Below, one piece after another: positions 7,563 to 16,200 of a stretch of DNA of 51,429 nt. Each line of letters opens with the position of its first letter. Within the stretch, counting starts at the first letter, position 1. The notes below the pieces were generated by a model, which worked only from the letters and a program-made list of their open reading frames with translations, was not told the origin of the DNA and ran no database searches. The position numbers were made by a program, and so were the translations under genes. The DNA is from Helicobacter cetorum (GTDB lineage: Bacteria > Campylobacterota > Campylobacteria > Campylobacterales > UBA6016), in assembly GCA_022729705.1 (NCBI GenBank), contig DZAX01000015.1:1-51429 (forward strand). Reading direction: 5' to 3'.

Positions 7563-7690
7563 ATTAACGCACTTTCATGCGCATAAACCCCCATCTCCCG
7601 CGTATGCGGGTAGCTTCAGGGGGATGCAAGGGACATTTATGTCCCTGCCACTAATACGGGCTTCGCTCGTATTAGTGCATAACATTAATG
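7563..7690 (+). repeat. Structured intergenic repeat S, copy 1
   Basis: One of three related copies (others at 16731 and 18101). It reads as successive stems: CCCGC-GCGGG (7597-7610), GGGACAT-ATGTCCC in the middle, and CTAATACG-CGTATTAG, ending ATAACATTAA. All copies point the same way and lie in the gap before a forward gene. This copy lies between the small antitoxin-like gene and arsB. Confidence 0.75.
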
Positions 7691-7739
7691 ATTGATAAAA
7701 AATTACACACTCTAACTCTTGCTAGACTCGGAACTCATA

Positions 7740-7753
7740 GTCAAATTTTTGAC
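7740..7753 (+). promoter_or_regulatory. Short perfect palindrome upstream of arsB
   Basis: GTCAAA-TT-TTTGAC is a 6+6 inverted repeat 35 bases before the arsB start. It differs from the dyad at arsC, so a shared ArsR site is not supported. It could be an operator of another regulator or chance in AT-rich DNA. Confidence 0.25.
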
Positions 7754-7788
7754 ATGTAAGCGTTAATAGAACGCAAAAAGGAAACCTT

Positions 7789-9051
7789 ATGACCATCGCT
7801 ATTTTAATATTTTTATTCACAATGACGCTTGTCATATTCCAGCCAAGAGGGCTGCAAATAGGTACGTCCGCCGTTATAGGTGCGGCTCTTGCTTATATTT
7901 TTGGGGCTGTGAACTTTGGGGATATGATTGAGGTTGGTGGGGTTGTGTGGGACGCTACTCTTAGTTTTATCGGCATTATCATACTCTCTATGGCGCTTGA
8001 CGAAATAGGATTTTTCGAGTGGTGCGCCATCAAAATGGCAAAGCTCTCAAACGGCGACGGAAGACGGATGTTTGTCTATTCCTTACTTCTTGGAGCCGGC
8101 GTGAGCGCGCTATTTGCAAATGATGGAGCGGCTCTTATCCTTACGCCGATACTACTATCAAAGATGAAACTTTTAAAATTAAACGCAAAAACTATCGTCG
8201 CTTTTTTGCTTGCAGGCGGTTTTATATCCGACAGCGCCTCGTTGCCGTTTGTGTTTTCCAATCTTACAAATATTGTGACGGCGGGATATTTTGGTATAGG
8301 GTTTGCAGATTATATGCTTAATATGCTCTTGCCTTTTATTGTTAGCGTCGCAGCTTCTATCGGGGTTCTATGGCTTGTCCTCAAAAACGATATTCCGCAA
8401 ACCGTTGATATCTCGCTTCTAAAAGACCCGGACTCCGTGTTAAAAGACAAAAAACTTTTTTTCTTTAGCTGGGCTTTTCTTTTGCTACTTCTATGCGGTT
8501 ACTTTATCGGCGACGCTTTGCATCTTCCGGTATCGCTCTTTGCGCTTGGCGGCGGCGTACTCTTTTTGGCTATTGCGTCCGCTAGAAAATCGGCAAAATT
8601 TTATCTAACGCTCAAAAATGCGCCTTGGCAAGTGGTATGGTTTAGCATAGGGCTTTATATCGTCGTCTATGGTCTCAAAAACGCGGGGCTTACAAACGAA
8701 ATCTCATTTATTGTCGGCGAACTAATCAAGCTAGGAGAGCCCGCCGCCATTGTCGGGGTCGGCTTTTTGGCGGCGACGCTTAGCGCGCTTATGAACAATA
8801 TGCCGACAGTCATGGTGATGGATATAGCCCTAAAACCATATGCAAACGAGCTTTTGGCGTACGCAAATATCATAGGGTGCAACCTAGGGCCAAAAATGAC
8901 CCCATTTGGCTCTCTCGCCACCCTGCTTTGGCTTCACGTCTTAGAAAAAAAAGGCGTCAAGATAGGCTTTTTGGAGTATTCAAAATTTGGACTACTCGTA
9001 ACGCCGCCAATACTACTGGTTACGCTTATTTCCTTGATGGTGCGCACTTAA
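7789..9051 (+). CDS. arsB: Arsenite efflux permease, ArsB/SLC13-like ion transporter superfamily
   Basis: A 420-residue inner-membrane transporter with about eleven to twelve hydrophobic segments, the usual length for ArsB (about 430). Family features include FANDGAALILTPI near residue 106, GGFISDSASLPFVFSNLTN near 145 and ALMNNMPTVMVM near 332, the two discontinuous helices that form the substrate site. It should export arsenite, made by the upstream ArsC, using the proton gradient. It starts with ATG after AAAGGAAA. It is separated from arsCR by the small antitoxin-like gene and a structured repeat, so co-transcription is uncertain. Confidence 0.88.
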   Translation: MTIAILIFLFTMTLVIFQPRGLQIGTSAVIGAALAYIFGAVNFGDMIEVGGVVWDATLSFIGIIILSMALDEIGFFEWCAIKMAKLSNGDGRRMFVYSLLLGAGVSALFANDGAALILTPILLSKMKLLKLNAKTIVAFLLAGGFISDSASLPFVFSNLTNIVTAGYFGIGFADYMLNMLLPFIVSVAASIGVLWLVLKNDIPQTVDISLLKDPDSVLKDKKLFFFSWAFLLLLLCGYFIGDALHLPVSLFALGGGVLFLAIASARKSAKFYLTLKNAPWQVVWFSIGLYIVVYGLKNAGLTNEISFIVGELIKLGEPAAIVGVGFLAATLSALMNNMPTVMVMDIALKPYANELLAYANIIGCNLGPKMTPFGSLATLLWLHVLEKKGVKIGFLEYSKFGLLVTPPILLVTLISLMVRT

Positions 9052-9070
9052 TCGCAAAGAGATTGCAAAC

Positions 9071-9087
9071 GCCGCTTTGATAGCGGC
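9071..9087 (+). terminator. Hairpin downstream of arsB
   Basis: GCCGCT-N5-AGCGGC forms a perfect 6-bp stem 19 bases after the arsB stop. No U-tract follows, so if it ends transcription it does so weakly. Confidence 0.35.
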
Positions 9088-9186
9088 TACGGGGGCGAAG
9101 ACGGCAAAAATTAGCGCTTAAAAGTTTTATCTGCTAAAATATAGCTCTTAGTTTACTTACATACTATCAACTTTAGGAGATATACA

Positions 9187-11031
9187 ATGGCAAAACACGC
9201 GTTTCAAACGGAAATCAAACAACTGCTAAATCTGATGATTCACTCTCTCTACTCCGATAGAGACATATTCCTCAGAGAGCTTATATCAAACGGCTCGGAC
9301 GCTATGGACAAACTCCAATACCTAGCCCTTACAGATGAAAAATACAAAAACCTAAGCGGCGAATCTAAAATAGAGATCACATACGATAAAGAGACAAAAA
9401 CCATCAAGATAACCGACGGCGGTATCGGCATGGATGATGAAGATATGATGGAGGCTCTCGGCACTATCGCAAAGAGCGGCACTAAGTCGTTTATCGAAAA
9501 ATTAACAGGCGACGCAAAAAAAGACAGCAATCTTATCGGTCAATTTGGTGTTGGTTTTTACTCCGCATTTATGGTGGCGGACAACATATCTGTGCTTAGC
9601 CGCAAAGCCGGTGAAGAAAAAGCGTTTGTCTGGGAGTCTGACGGAAGCGGCGAGTATGAAATCAAAGAGGGTGAAAAAGAGACACATGGAACGGAAATTA
9701 CGCTACACCTAAAAGAGGACGCCGAGGAGTACCTAAGCCAGTGGAAACTTGAGGCGATAGTCAAAAAATACTCAGACCATATCCCATTCCCAATCTTTAT
9801 GCAAAAAGAGAAATACGTAGAAGAGGGCAAGTCTGAAACAAGCATAGAGCAAATCAACAAAGCAAGCGCACTTTGGAGAAGAGCAAAAAACGAAATCAGC
9901 GAAGATGAGTACAACGAGTTTTATTCAGCGCTTAGCCACGACAACGACAAGCCGCTTCTACACATGCACACAAAAGCGGAGGGTACACACGAGTATACGA
10001 CGCTATTTTATATCCCGCAAAAAGCCCCGATGGATATGTACAGAGTAGACTACCAAGCCGGCGTAAAACTCTATGTAAAAAGAGTGTTTATCACCGATGA
10101 TGATAAAGAGCTAATGCCGACATATATGAGATTTGCAAAAGGCGTTATCGATGCGGAAGATTTGCCTCTAAATGTAAGCCGTGAAATCTTGCAACAAAAT
10201 AGACTTCTCACAGCTATCAAAACAGCCTCCACAAAAAAAATACTTGGAGAGCTAAAAAAACTATCAAAATCTGATAAAGAAAAATATGAGGTATTCTTCA
10301 AAGAGTTTGGTAGGGCGCTAAAAGAGGGTCTATACTCAGACTATGCAAATAGAGACGACTTGCTAGAGCTTATGAGGTTTAAGTCTACGGCGGCGGACGG
10401 TTTTGTAAGCTTGGAAGAGTATGCGACTAGAATGGTTGAGGGTCAAAAAGCGGTCTATTATATCATTGGCGACGACGAAAATCTAGCCAAAAACTCTCCA
10501 ATACTAGAGGGCTTCAAAGCCAAAAATATAGAGGTCTTGGTGTTAGACGACGAGGTGGATACTATCGTAATGCCAACGGTAAATAAATACAAAGATTTTG
10601 AAATCAAAAACGTATCCGCCTCACTAAGCGACGAAATCCTAAAAGCGGACGTAGACGAAGCGGTAATAGAGAGACTAAAACCACTAATAGAAAAACTAAC
10701 AACCGCTTTAGGCTCAAAAGTAAAAGAGGTAAAAGTATCAGGAAGCCTACAAGACTCCGCCGCTTGCGTAGTATACGACGATGCGCACATGACGGCTCAA
10801 CTAAAAGAGATGTTAAAAGCGATGGGTCAAGAAGCGCCGGAGAGCAAGCCAACGTTTGAAATCAACCCAAACCACGCGATAATCAACAAGCTTGAGAGCG
10901 CGGATGAGGCGAAAGTGGGCGAGATTGGCGAACTGCTATTTGAGCTTTCTGTGATGCTTTCGGGGGAGAGTCTGAAAGATCCGGCGGCTTTTGCTAAGAA
11001 AGTGTCTGCTGTGCTTGTAAATTCTCTGTAA
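9187..11031 (+). CDS. htpG: Chaperone protein HtpG (Hsp90 family)
   Basis: A 614-residue cytosolic ATP-dependent chaperone of normal bacterial length. The N-terminal GHKL ATPase shows SLYSDRDIFLRELISNGSDA, the DGGIGMDDED loop and GQFGVGFYSAFMVA. The middle domain has DLPLNVSRE-ILQQNR, and the C-terminal dimerisation region ends near residue 610 (with LSGESLKDPAAFAKKV). AGGAG lies nine bases before the ATG. It is flanked by arsB and IS remnants and seems to be transcribed alone, with an AT-rich promoter region before it and a stable hairpin after it. Confidence 0.97.
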   Translation: MAKHAFQTEIKQLLNLMIHSLYSDRDIFLRELISNGSDAMDKLQYLALTDEKYKNLSGESKIEITYDKETKTIKITDGGIGMDDEDMMEALGTIAKSGTKSFIEKLTGDAKKDSNLIGQFGVGFYSAFMVADNISVLSRKAGEEKAFVWESDGSGEYEIKEGEKETHGTEITLHLKEDAEEYLSQWKLEAIVKKYSDHIPFPIFMQKEKYVEEGKSETSIEQINKASALWRRAKNEISEDEYNEFYSALSHDNDKPLLHMHTKAEGTHEYTTLFYIPQKAPMDMYRVDYQAGVKLYVKRVFITDDDKELMPTYMRFAKGVIDAEDLPLNVSREILQQNRLLTAIKTASTKKILGELKKLSKSDKEKYEVFFKEFGRALKEGLYSDYANRDDLLELMRFKSTAADGFVSLEEYATRMVEGQKAVYYIIGDDENLAKNSPILEGFKAKNIEVLVLDDEVDTIVMPTVNKYKDFEIKNVSASLSDEILKADVDEAVIERLKPLIEKLTTALGSKVKEVKVSGSLQDSAACVVYDDAHMTAQLKEMLKAMGQEAPESKPTFEINPNHAIINKLESADEAKVGEIGELLFELSVMLSGESLKDPAAFAKKVSAVLVNSL

Positions 11032-11041
11032 TCTACACCTT

Positions 11042-11058
11042 CCGCCCATCTCGGGCGG
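11042..11058 (+). terminator. GC-rich hairpin after htpG
   Basis: CCGCCC-ATCTC-GGGCGG begins 10 bases after the htpG stop, a stable 6-bp stem. The following bases are not a U-run, so termination may be imperfect. Confidence 0.45.
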
Positions 11059-11149
11059 GAAACTATACAAAGCCCGCAAATATAAAACCATCCAAGAGAG
11101 GCAAAAAACTTAAAAATATGTTAAAATCTCAAAAAAAATCAAGATATGG

Positions 11150-11334
11150 CTATTTGCTATTGTCTTTGTAGAAAACTAGAGGTTTGTAAAAAAATGAAAC
11201 AATTAACTTGTTTAGCCCCCTAAACTTCAGGTACGGATTATCTTTAAAAAGTTCAGGGCTGGAGTCAAACTTTTCTAACAATATAGTATAAGGAGTCTTA
11301 AGCTTTAAAGCTTTTAATTTCTTCTGGTGGTTAG
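11150..11334 (-). pseudogene. C-terminal remnant of a transposase
   Basis: The reverse strand just outside the IS481 copy B end encodes NHQKKLKALKLKTPYTILL and then SPELFKDNPYLKFRGLN, the style of the last 45 or so residues of an integrase-core transposase. The frame runs in from the IS end without its own start, and the catalytic DDE portion is absent. It therefore seems that copy B inserted into, or recombined with, an older element and only the tail survived. The family is not certain. Confidence 0.55.
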
Positions 11335-11697
11335 TGTCCAGTTTCACCACGTTATAGTTGCCTAGTTTCATAAATACAAGCAATAGACAAACAACAATCA
11401 AGTAAAATCTTAGTTGCAAAATAAAGGATTTAAAAGATGTGTCAAATCTATCACTCTAATGCCAGCACAAACCAGCATGTAAGAGAAATTATACAAAAAT
11501 CTGATTTAGCAAATATTGAATTAGCCAATATGTACAATATAAACATTCGTAAGTGTTTCCAAGTGGAGAAACAAGGATTATCAAGAGAATAAAAGCTCTA
11601 AGCCAAATACAATTCACTATGTCCTATCTGATTTAGACAAAGAGCTTATTAGGGTTGTTCGTACGCTAACATGGATGGAGCTAGATGATTTGGGTGT
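11335..11697 (+). mobile_element. Truncated IS481-family copy B with frameshifted transposase N-terminus
   Basis: It starts with TGTCCAGTTTCACC at 11335 and is inverted relative to copy A (63-345), with about 95 percent identity over the shared 285 bases. Transposase reading begins at ATG 11437 and stops at 11590-11592. The homologous protein (SKWRNKDYQENKSSKPNT, then SDLDKELIRVVRTLTWMELDD) continues in the next frame to about 11697, where homology ends abruptly. The early frameshift occurs at the same place as in copy A. The element lacks its distal half and cannot move by itself. Confidence 0.72.
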
Positions 11698-11730
11698 TTG
11701 TGTATTATGCCTGAAGAATGGGGGACTAAA

Positions 11731-11781
11731 CACAATTTTAGTTTTAAATTCTGTACTATATGTGGTTCTTTTTTTACTCAT
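11731..11781 (-). pseudogene. N-terminal fragment of an IS3-type OrfA transposase
   Basis: A reverse-strand ATG at 11781, preceded by AGAGGGG, begins MSKKRTTYSTEFKTKIV, a typical IS3-family OrfA opening. After 17 codons the sequence changes to TGTTTAGTCCCCC, which may itself be an IS end. Only this stub remains, squeezed between IS481 copy B and the HD-GYP gene. Confidence 0.5.
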
Positions 11782-11834
11782 TTTTTTACCCCTCTTTTGT
11801 ATAATCAAATTTTACTTACAAGGAATAAGACTTT

Positions 11835-13538
11835 CTAAAAAATTGTTTGTTTTTCTTGAGGGGTTATACTCTCAACGTCTATCTGATCGTCTCTTAGCTC
11901 TTTTTCTCCGTATTTGATATGGAGCCTGCTCTCATAAAAGAATTTGATAAGCTCAGGGTCAAGTTCTCCGTCTTTTACCATAAAGCTCAGTATTTTCGCC
12001 ACTTCGCTAAGTTTTTTTGCGCCTTTGTATGGACGGTCGGAGGCTGTTAAGGCTTCAAAGATGTCGGCTAGAGCCAATATTCTAGACTCTAAGCTTAGTT
12101 GTTCGGCGTTTAGTCCTTGCGGGTATCCTTTGCCGTTTAGCTTTTCGTGGTGTCCTCCGGCTATTTCAGGCACGCGGCGCAGTTTTTTTGGGAATGGGAG
12201 TTTGTCTAACATCTCTTTGCTCATTCTAGCATGGTCGTTTATTTTTTCCCGCTCCTCTTCGGTTAACGTGCCTTTTCTAATTGTAATATTTTTGACCTCG
12301 TCGTCCGTTAATAGTGGTTTTTCTACCCCATCCTCTATCCACACTCTTTTTGCAATATCGTGGACGCGCGCTATTTTCTCATCCGCCATAAATTCGCCAC
12401 CGATATTTGCCGCCTCCAAAAAGCGCATATCATCTTCTATCGCCGCTAGTTTTTGCCTATAAGCGTCTTCAAGCTTATCCACCCAGTCGTGAGTCGCCCC
12501 TTCGCGCTCGTATGCGTATTGTTGCTCAAGATACTCTATTTTTGCGTCTCGTTTTAGAGCTTCAAAACGTGTTTTTATCACATGAATTCTGTCGTATATG
12601 GTTTCTAATTTTGTGGCTTTATCTACGATATATTCAGGGGTTGTTATTTTGCCTATGTCATGCATAAGAGCCGCAATACGTAGCTCGTTTAGTTGGTCGT
12701 AGCTGTATTTTACGTCTTTATAGTAGCCGTTTGTGTTGGCGTTTAGAGTATCGGCGATCAGCATCGTAATTTCCGCTACTTTGCGCACGTGACCTCCGGT
12801 GTATGGAGATTTGGCGTCGATGGCGGAGGCGATGCTTTTGATGAATGATTCGAGTAGATTTCTAAGGTCGTTAATCAGTTTTGCATTTGTAATAGCGACT
12901 GCGGCTTGAGAGGCTAGGGAGGTGGTGGATTTTTCATCGTCTTTTGAAAACGCTATCGTCTCTCCTGTTTGAGGCTCTTTTCTGTTTAGGAGTTGACAGA
13001 CGCCGATTACTTCGTTTTCATAGTTTTTCATAGGAATTACTAGCATTGATTGGGAGCGATACCCTGTGCCTTGGTCAAACTTTTTTGTACCCTCAAAGTT
13101 AAATCCAGCGGCGGTGTATACATCTTCTATGTTGATAAGCCGCCCATCCAGCGCACATAGAGCCGCAACCATCTCTTTATTTTGTGAGCCGTCCGCTTTG
13201 TATAAAGCCAGGGGCGGCCAAGTGATTTCCCCCATAGTTCCACCCATTTTGATATTAAGAGAGTCGGTTTCTACGACGGTAAATTTGAGTTGTTTTTCGT
13301 CATCTGTCATTAGATACAACGTTCCTGCGTCGGCGTTTGTAAAGTTTTTCGCCTCTGTCAATATCATCTCAAGTAGTTTATTTAGATTATTCTCCGCCGA
13401 AAGTGCCGCACCGATTTCATTTAGTTTTTGGATATGATCGGCTTGTTTTTGGGCAAAGGTGTGAACCTCTAGGAGTACGCGACGTACAAAATCGTCAACT
13501 TCTTTGTTTTCTGAAAAGCTGTTTTCTTCGTATTCCAT
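11835..13538 (-). CDS. GAF/HD-GYP-type phosphohydrolase (putative c-di-GMP phosphodiesterase)
   Basis: About 567 residues. A GAF sensor domain spans roughly 40-225 (NADAGTLYL near its start, VIGVCQLLN near its end). The HD region follows, with TGGHVRKVAEI, LMHDIGKITTPEYIVDK near 293 and GGHHEKLNGKGYPQGL near 465. The HDIGK and HHE...GKGYP signatures match HD-GYP enzymes that hydrolyse cyclic di-GMP. Between them is an insertion of roughly 100 charged, helical residues not present in the minimal domain. ATG 13538 is preferred because purine-rich sequence precedes it; ATG 13553 is an in-frame alternative. It is divergent from the GGDEF-EAL gene across 180 bases, so the two may be coordinately controlled. 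GAF ligand unknown. Confidence 0.85.
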   Translation of the reverse strand: MEYEENSFSENKEVDDFVRRVLLEVHTFAQKQADHIQKLNEIGAALSAENNLNKLLEMILTEAKNFTNADAGTLYLMTDDEKQLKFTVVETDSLNIKMGGTMGEITWPPLALYKADGSQNKEMVAALCALDGRLINIEDVYTAAGFNFEGTKKFDQGTGYRSQSMLVIPMKNYENEVIGVCQLLNRKEPQTGETIAFSKDDEKSTTSLASQAAVAITNAKLINDLRNLLESFIKSIASAIDAKSPYTGGHVRKVAEITMLIADTLNANTNGYYKDVKYSYDQLNELRIAALMHDIGKITTPEYIVDKATKLETIYDRIHVIKTRFEALKRDAKIEYLEQQYAYEREGATHDWVDKLEDAYRQKLAAIEDDMRFLEAANIGGEFMADEKIARVHDIAKRVWIEDGVEKPLLTDDEVKNITIRKGTLTEEEREKINDHARMSKEMLDKLPFPKKLRRVPEIAGGHHEKLNGKGYPQGLNAEQLSLESRILALADIFEALTASDRPYKGAKKLSEVAKILSFMVKDGELDPELIKFFYESRLHIKYGEKELRDDQIDVESITPQEKQTIF

Positions 13539-13734
13539 CTTTCTTTGCCTCATATTATGCGGCTATGAGCTAAACTCTTTTGAAGATAGCCGCTACTTAA
13601 TTTTGTATCAAATTTTACTATTTTTGTATAAAAATCATCTTTTTTATGTAGCTAGACTTTAGTATGACTTTTAAGCCTAAATTAGCAAAAATTTCACATA
13701 ATAATTACTAATTTTAAAAAATAGCGGAGATGTA

Positions 13735-15774
13735 ATGTTTTTTCAAAAAGAGATGGCTTATAAAGAGCTTATAATCCGTATGGTTGTTGTGTCATTGGTT
13801 CTTAGTATAGTTTTGGGAATTATAGCAAGTTTTTATCTGAAAAACAGAGTAGTAAATGAAATTGTGCGAAATGACGCAAAAAAAACAAGCGAACTTGTTT
13901 TTCAAGGGCTTTATGCGGCTATGGCAAAGGGTTGGAATAAGGACGATTTGCAAGGAATTGTGAAGAGATTCAATAAGATAGAGCCGAATATGACGGTAAA
14001 TATCTATAGAAGCGAAGGCGTTGCGGCGCAATTTGGCGATATAAAAAGAGATAAAGTCGCAAGAGAGATGGATTTGGATGTAAAAAAGGCTCTAAAAGGA
14101 GAAGAGCTTTTTATGACAAATGAAGACAGTACGATTAGGTATCTCTATCCGATTTACGTCAAAGACGAGTGTATAGCGTGCCATATAAGTGCTAAAGCCG
14201 GCGAGATAAACGGAGTTATAGATATTTCATATCCGATAGACAAAGTTAAAGTGTCGCTCTCATTGATGCTAAACTCGTTTTTAATCTTTTTTGCAATATT
14301 GATCGCCGCAATATTTGTAATGCTATATTTTAATCTTAACAGGCTTTTGGTGAGACCAATAGAGCTATTTATCGACAATATACGAGAGATAATTTATAAA
14401 AACGACCTTACGACAAGAGTGCATATTGATACGCAAATCAAAGAGGTTAAAAATATTGAGACGTTTTTTAACAAACTCCTTGGCAGCTTGCAAGAGTATT
14501 ATGAGAGGTTAAAAGAGCTCTCCGACAAAGACTTTCTTACAAAACTCTATAACCGCAGAAAATTTGAGGAGTTTTTGGAGTATGAGATAGGTAGGGCGGG
14601 TAGACATGGATACAGCTTTTGCGTGGTTATGGTAGACCTTGACAACTTCAAATTTATCAATGACACATACGGACACCCTACTGGCGACCTTGTACTGAAA
14701 GAAGCGTCAACGATATTTCACAACAATCTACGTCGTTGTGACATCGTAGCCAGAGTCGGCGGCGACGAGTTTGCCGTAATTTTGATAGAGACGGACGAGA
14801 AAGAAGGTATAGATAGTATCAATAGGCTAAAAGACGCACTAACCAGCGCCGACATAGCGATTCCAAACGGAAAAGTGCGCATTACAGCAAGTTTTGGGCT
14901 TATAGAGTTTCCAAGACAGGCGAGAGAGCTAAAAGAGTTGATGACGGGCGCCGACATCGCAATGTATAAAGCAAAAAAAGCTGGTAAAAACACATTAGGA
15001 CTTTCAGAAGAAGACGATGCATTTTTGTCGGCTGAAATATTCAAAACAGGTGAATTTATCAAACAAGCGATAGATGAAAATAGACTTCTACCGTTTTATC
15101 AGCCGATAGTAGACACGCAAAGCGGAGAGCTATACGCTTATGAGGTTTTAGCCCGTATTAAAGAGAAAGACGGCGAGGGTTATATTGGAGCTTCGCAGTT
15201 TATCGAAATCTCAGAACATCTAAATATAACGCGTCAAATAGACAAAGTAATTTTGAGAAAAGCGCTTAAAGATAGACAAAAAAGTAAAAATCCAAATATA
15301 TATCTATTTTTAAACCTTTCAAGCAAGGCGTTTCACGACGAGGAGTTTATTAAAGATACCCTGCATATTTTGGATGAAGCGGGATGCGGACAAAATAGCA
15401 ATATCGTACTTGAAATTACCGAGAGAGAAGCCGTGCCAAATATCACAGAGTTTATACCGCTGATAGAGCAGATGAAAAAATATGACATAAGATTTGCGCT
15501 TGACGACTTTGGCTCCGGCTTCTCATCATTCCTTTATCTAAAATATATGGATGTGGATATAGTAAAAATAGACGGAGCTTTTGTCAAGAATATAGCCGCA
15601 AACTATAAAGACGAAGTCTTTGTGCGCCATATTCACGAGATAAGCCGCGAGTTTGGCAAAATAACGGTCGCTGAGTATGTGGAAGATGAAGAGACGTTGG
15701 AGATTCTCAAAAAAATAGGCGTTACGTTGGTTCAGGGGTTTTATATGGGCGTTCCAATGATGAGTATAGAGTAG
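13735..15774 (+). CDS. Sensor GGDEF-EAL protein with periplasmic CxxCH haem-type domain
   Basis: A 679-residue inner-membrane signalling protein. TM1 lies at about 12-33. A periplasmic domain (34-175) contains CIACH at 146-150, a c-type haem-binding signature as in Tll0287-like/DUF3365 sensors. TM2 is at 176-199, then a HAMP-like linker. The GGDEF domain is intact (RVGGDEF near 342) with an RxxD inhibitory site five residues before it. The EAL domain reads EVL near 469 instead of EAL but keeps LNLSS, LEITERE, LDDFGSG, KIDGAF and QGFYMG. Both synthesis and breakdown of cyclic di-GMP are possible. Haem suggests redox, oxygen or NO sensing (inference). Confidence 0.88.
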   Translation: MFFQKEMAYKELIIRMVVVSLVLSIVLGIIASFYLKNRVVNEIVRNDAKKTSELVFQGLYAAMAKGWNKDDLQGIVKRFNKIEPNMTVNIYRSEGVAAQFGDIKRDKVAREMDLDVKKALKGEELFMTNEDSTIRYLYPIYVKDECIACHISAKAGEINGVIDISYPIDKVKVSLSLMLNSFLIFFAILIAAIFVMLYFNLNRLLVRPIELFIDNIREIIYKNDLTTRVHIDTQIKEVKNIETFFNKLLGSLQEYYERLKELSDKDFLTKLYNRRKFEEFLEYEIGRAGRHGYSFCVVMVDLDNFKFINDTYGHPTGDLVLKEASTIFHNNLRRCDIVARVGGDEFAVILIETDEKEGIDSINRLKDALTSADIAIPNGKVRITASFGLIEFPRQARELKELMTGADIAMYKAKKAGKNTLGLSEEDDAFLSAEIFKTGEFIKQAIDENRLLPFYQPIVDTQSGELYAYEVLARIKEKDGEGYIGASQFIEISEHLNITRQIDKVILRKALKDRQKSKNPNIYLFLNLSSKAFHDEEFIKDTLHILDEAGCGQNSNIVLEITEREAVPNITEFIPLIEQMKKYDIRFALDDFGSGFSSFLYLKYMDVDIVKIDGAFVKNIAANYKDEVFVRHIHEISREFGKITVAEYVEDEETLEILKKIGVTLVQGFYMGVPMMSIE

Positions 15775-16200
15775 TGAAAACTGCAAAGGTACGGCATCTT
15801 TGCATTATTGGAAGTTGTTGCGTTTTTAGCTTTAAGCTATGAGATGTGAGAGAAGATTGATAGGCATTACAGGCAAAATTTTGAGTATCTAGCCTTAAGT
15901 TATGAGTCTATATTTTTAAACTATAAGAATATTTTTGAAGCTTTATTTTGTTCCGTAGTTGATGATAATGAGACGGTGCCTATGTTTACAATTTCAGCGG
16001 CGCCTAGATTAAGGCAAAATACATACAATAAGATAAATTTTAAAATCTCTATTTTTTTCATAGCGCAAATTATACCTAAAAAAGGAATCAAAGTTGCTGT
16101 AAAACTTGTAAAAAGTATAGTTTTTTAAGGTAATATAAGTCTTCAATTGAAAGCGCGAGGTTTTACAAAACTATTACGCTAAAAACCTAAGGAGTGTGAG
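15775..16200. other. Gap with a stop-free stretch, no identified gene
   Basis: A 92-codon frame (15850-16128) is open but has no start codon near its beginning; the first ATG is 50 codons in, and there is no ribosome-binding site. The predicted residues (EKIDRHYRQNFEYLALSYES at the start) were not recognised, and the last third is AT-rich. It may be a decayed gene. The final 40 bases contain a good ribosome-binding site for the next gene. Confidence 0.35.

Noticed and set aside
6483-7753. A common ArsR operator at both arsC and arsB
   Set aside because: The two dyads differ in half-site sequence and spacing, so one shared operator is not supported.
346-11334. A functional composite transposon carrying arsenic resistance and restriction genes
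   Set aside because: The two IS481 copies are inverted and outward-facing, but both lack their distal halves and have frameshifted transposases, and the segment includes the housekeeping htpG. Only a decayed or coincidental arrangement is supported.
12407-12667. Forward-strand open frames inside the HD-GYP gene and similar long frames opposite htpG, gltX and pyrC
   Set aside because: They lie opposite strongly conserved genes, lack ribosome-binding sites and show no family features; they are shadows of codon bias.
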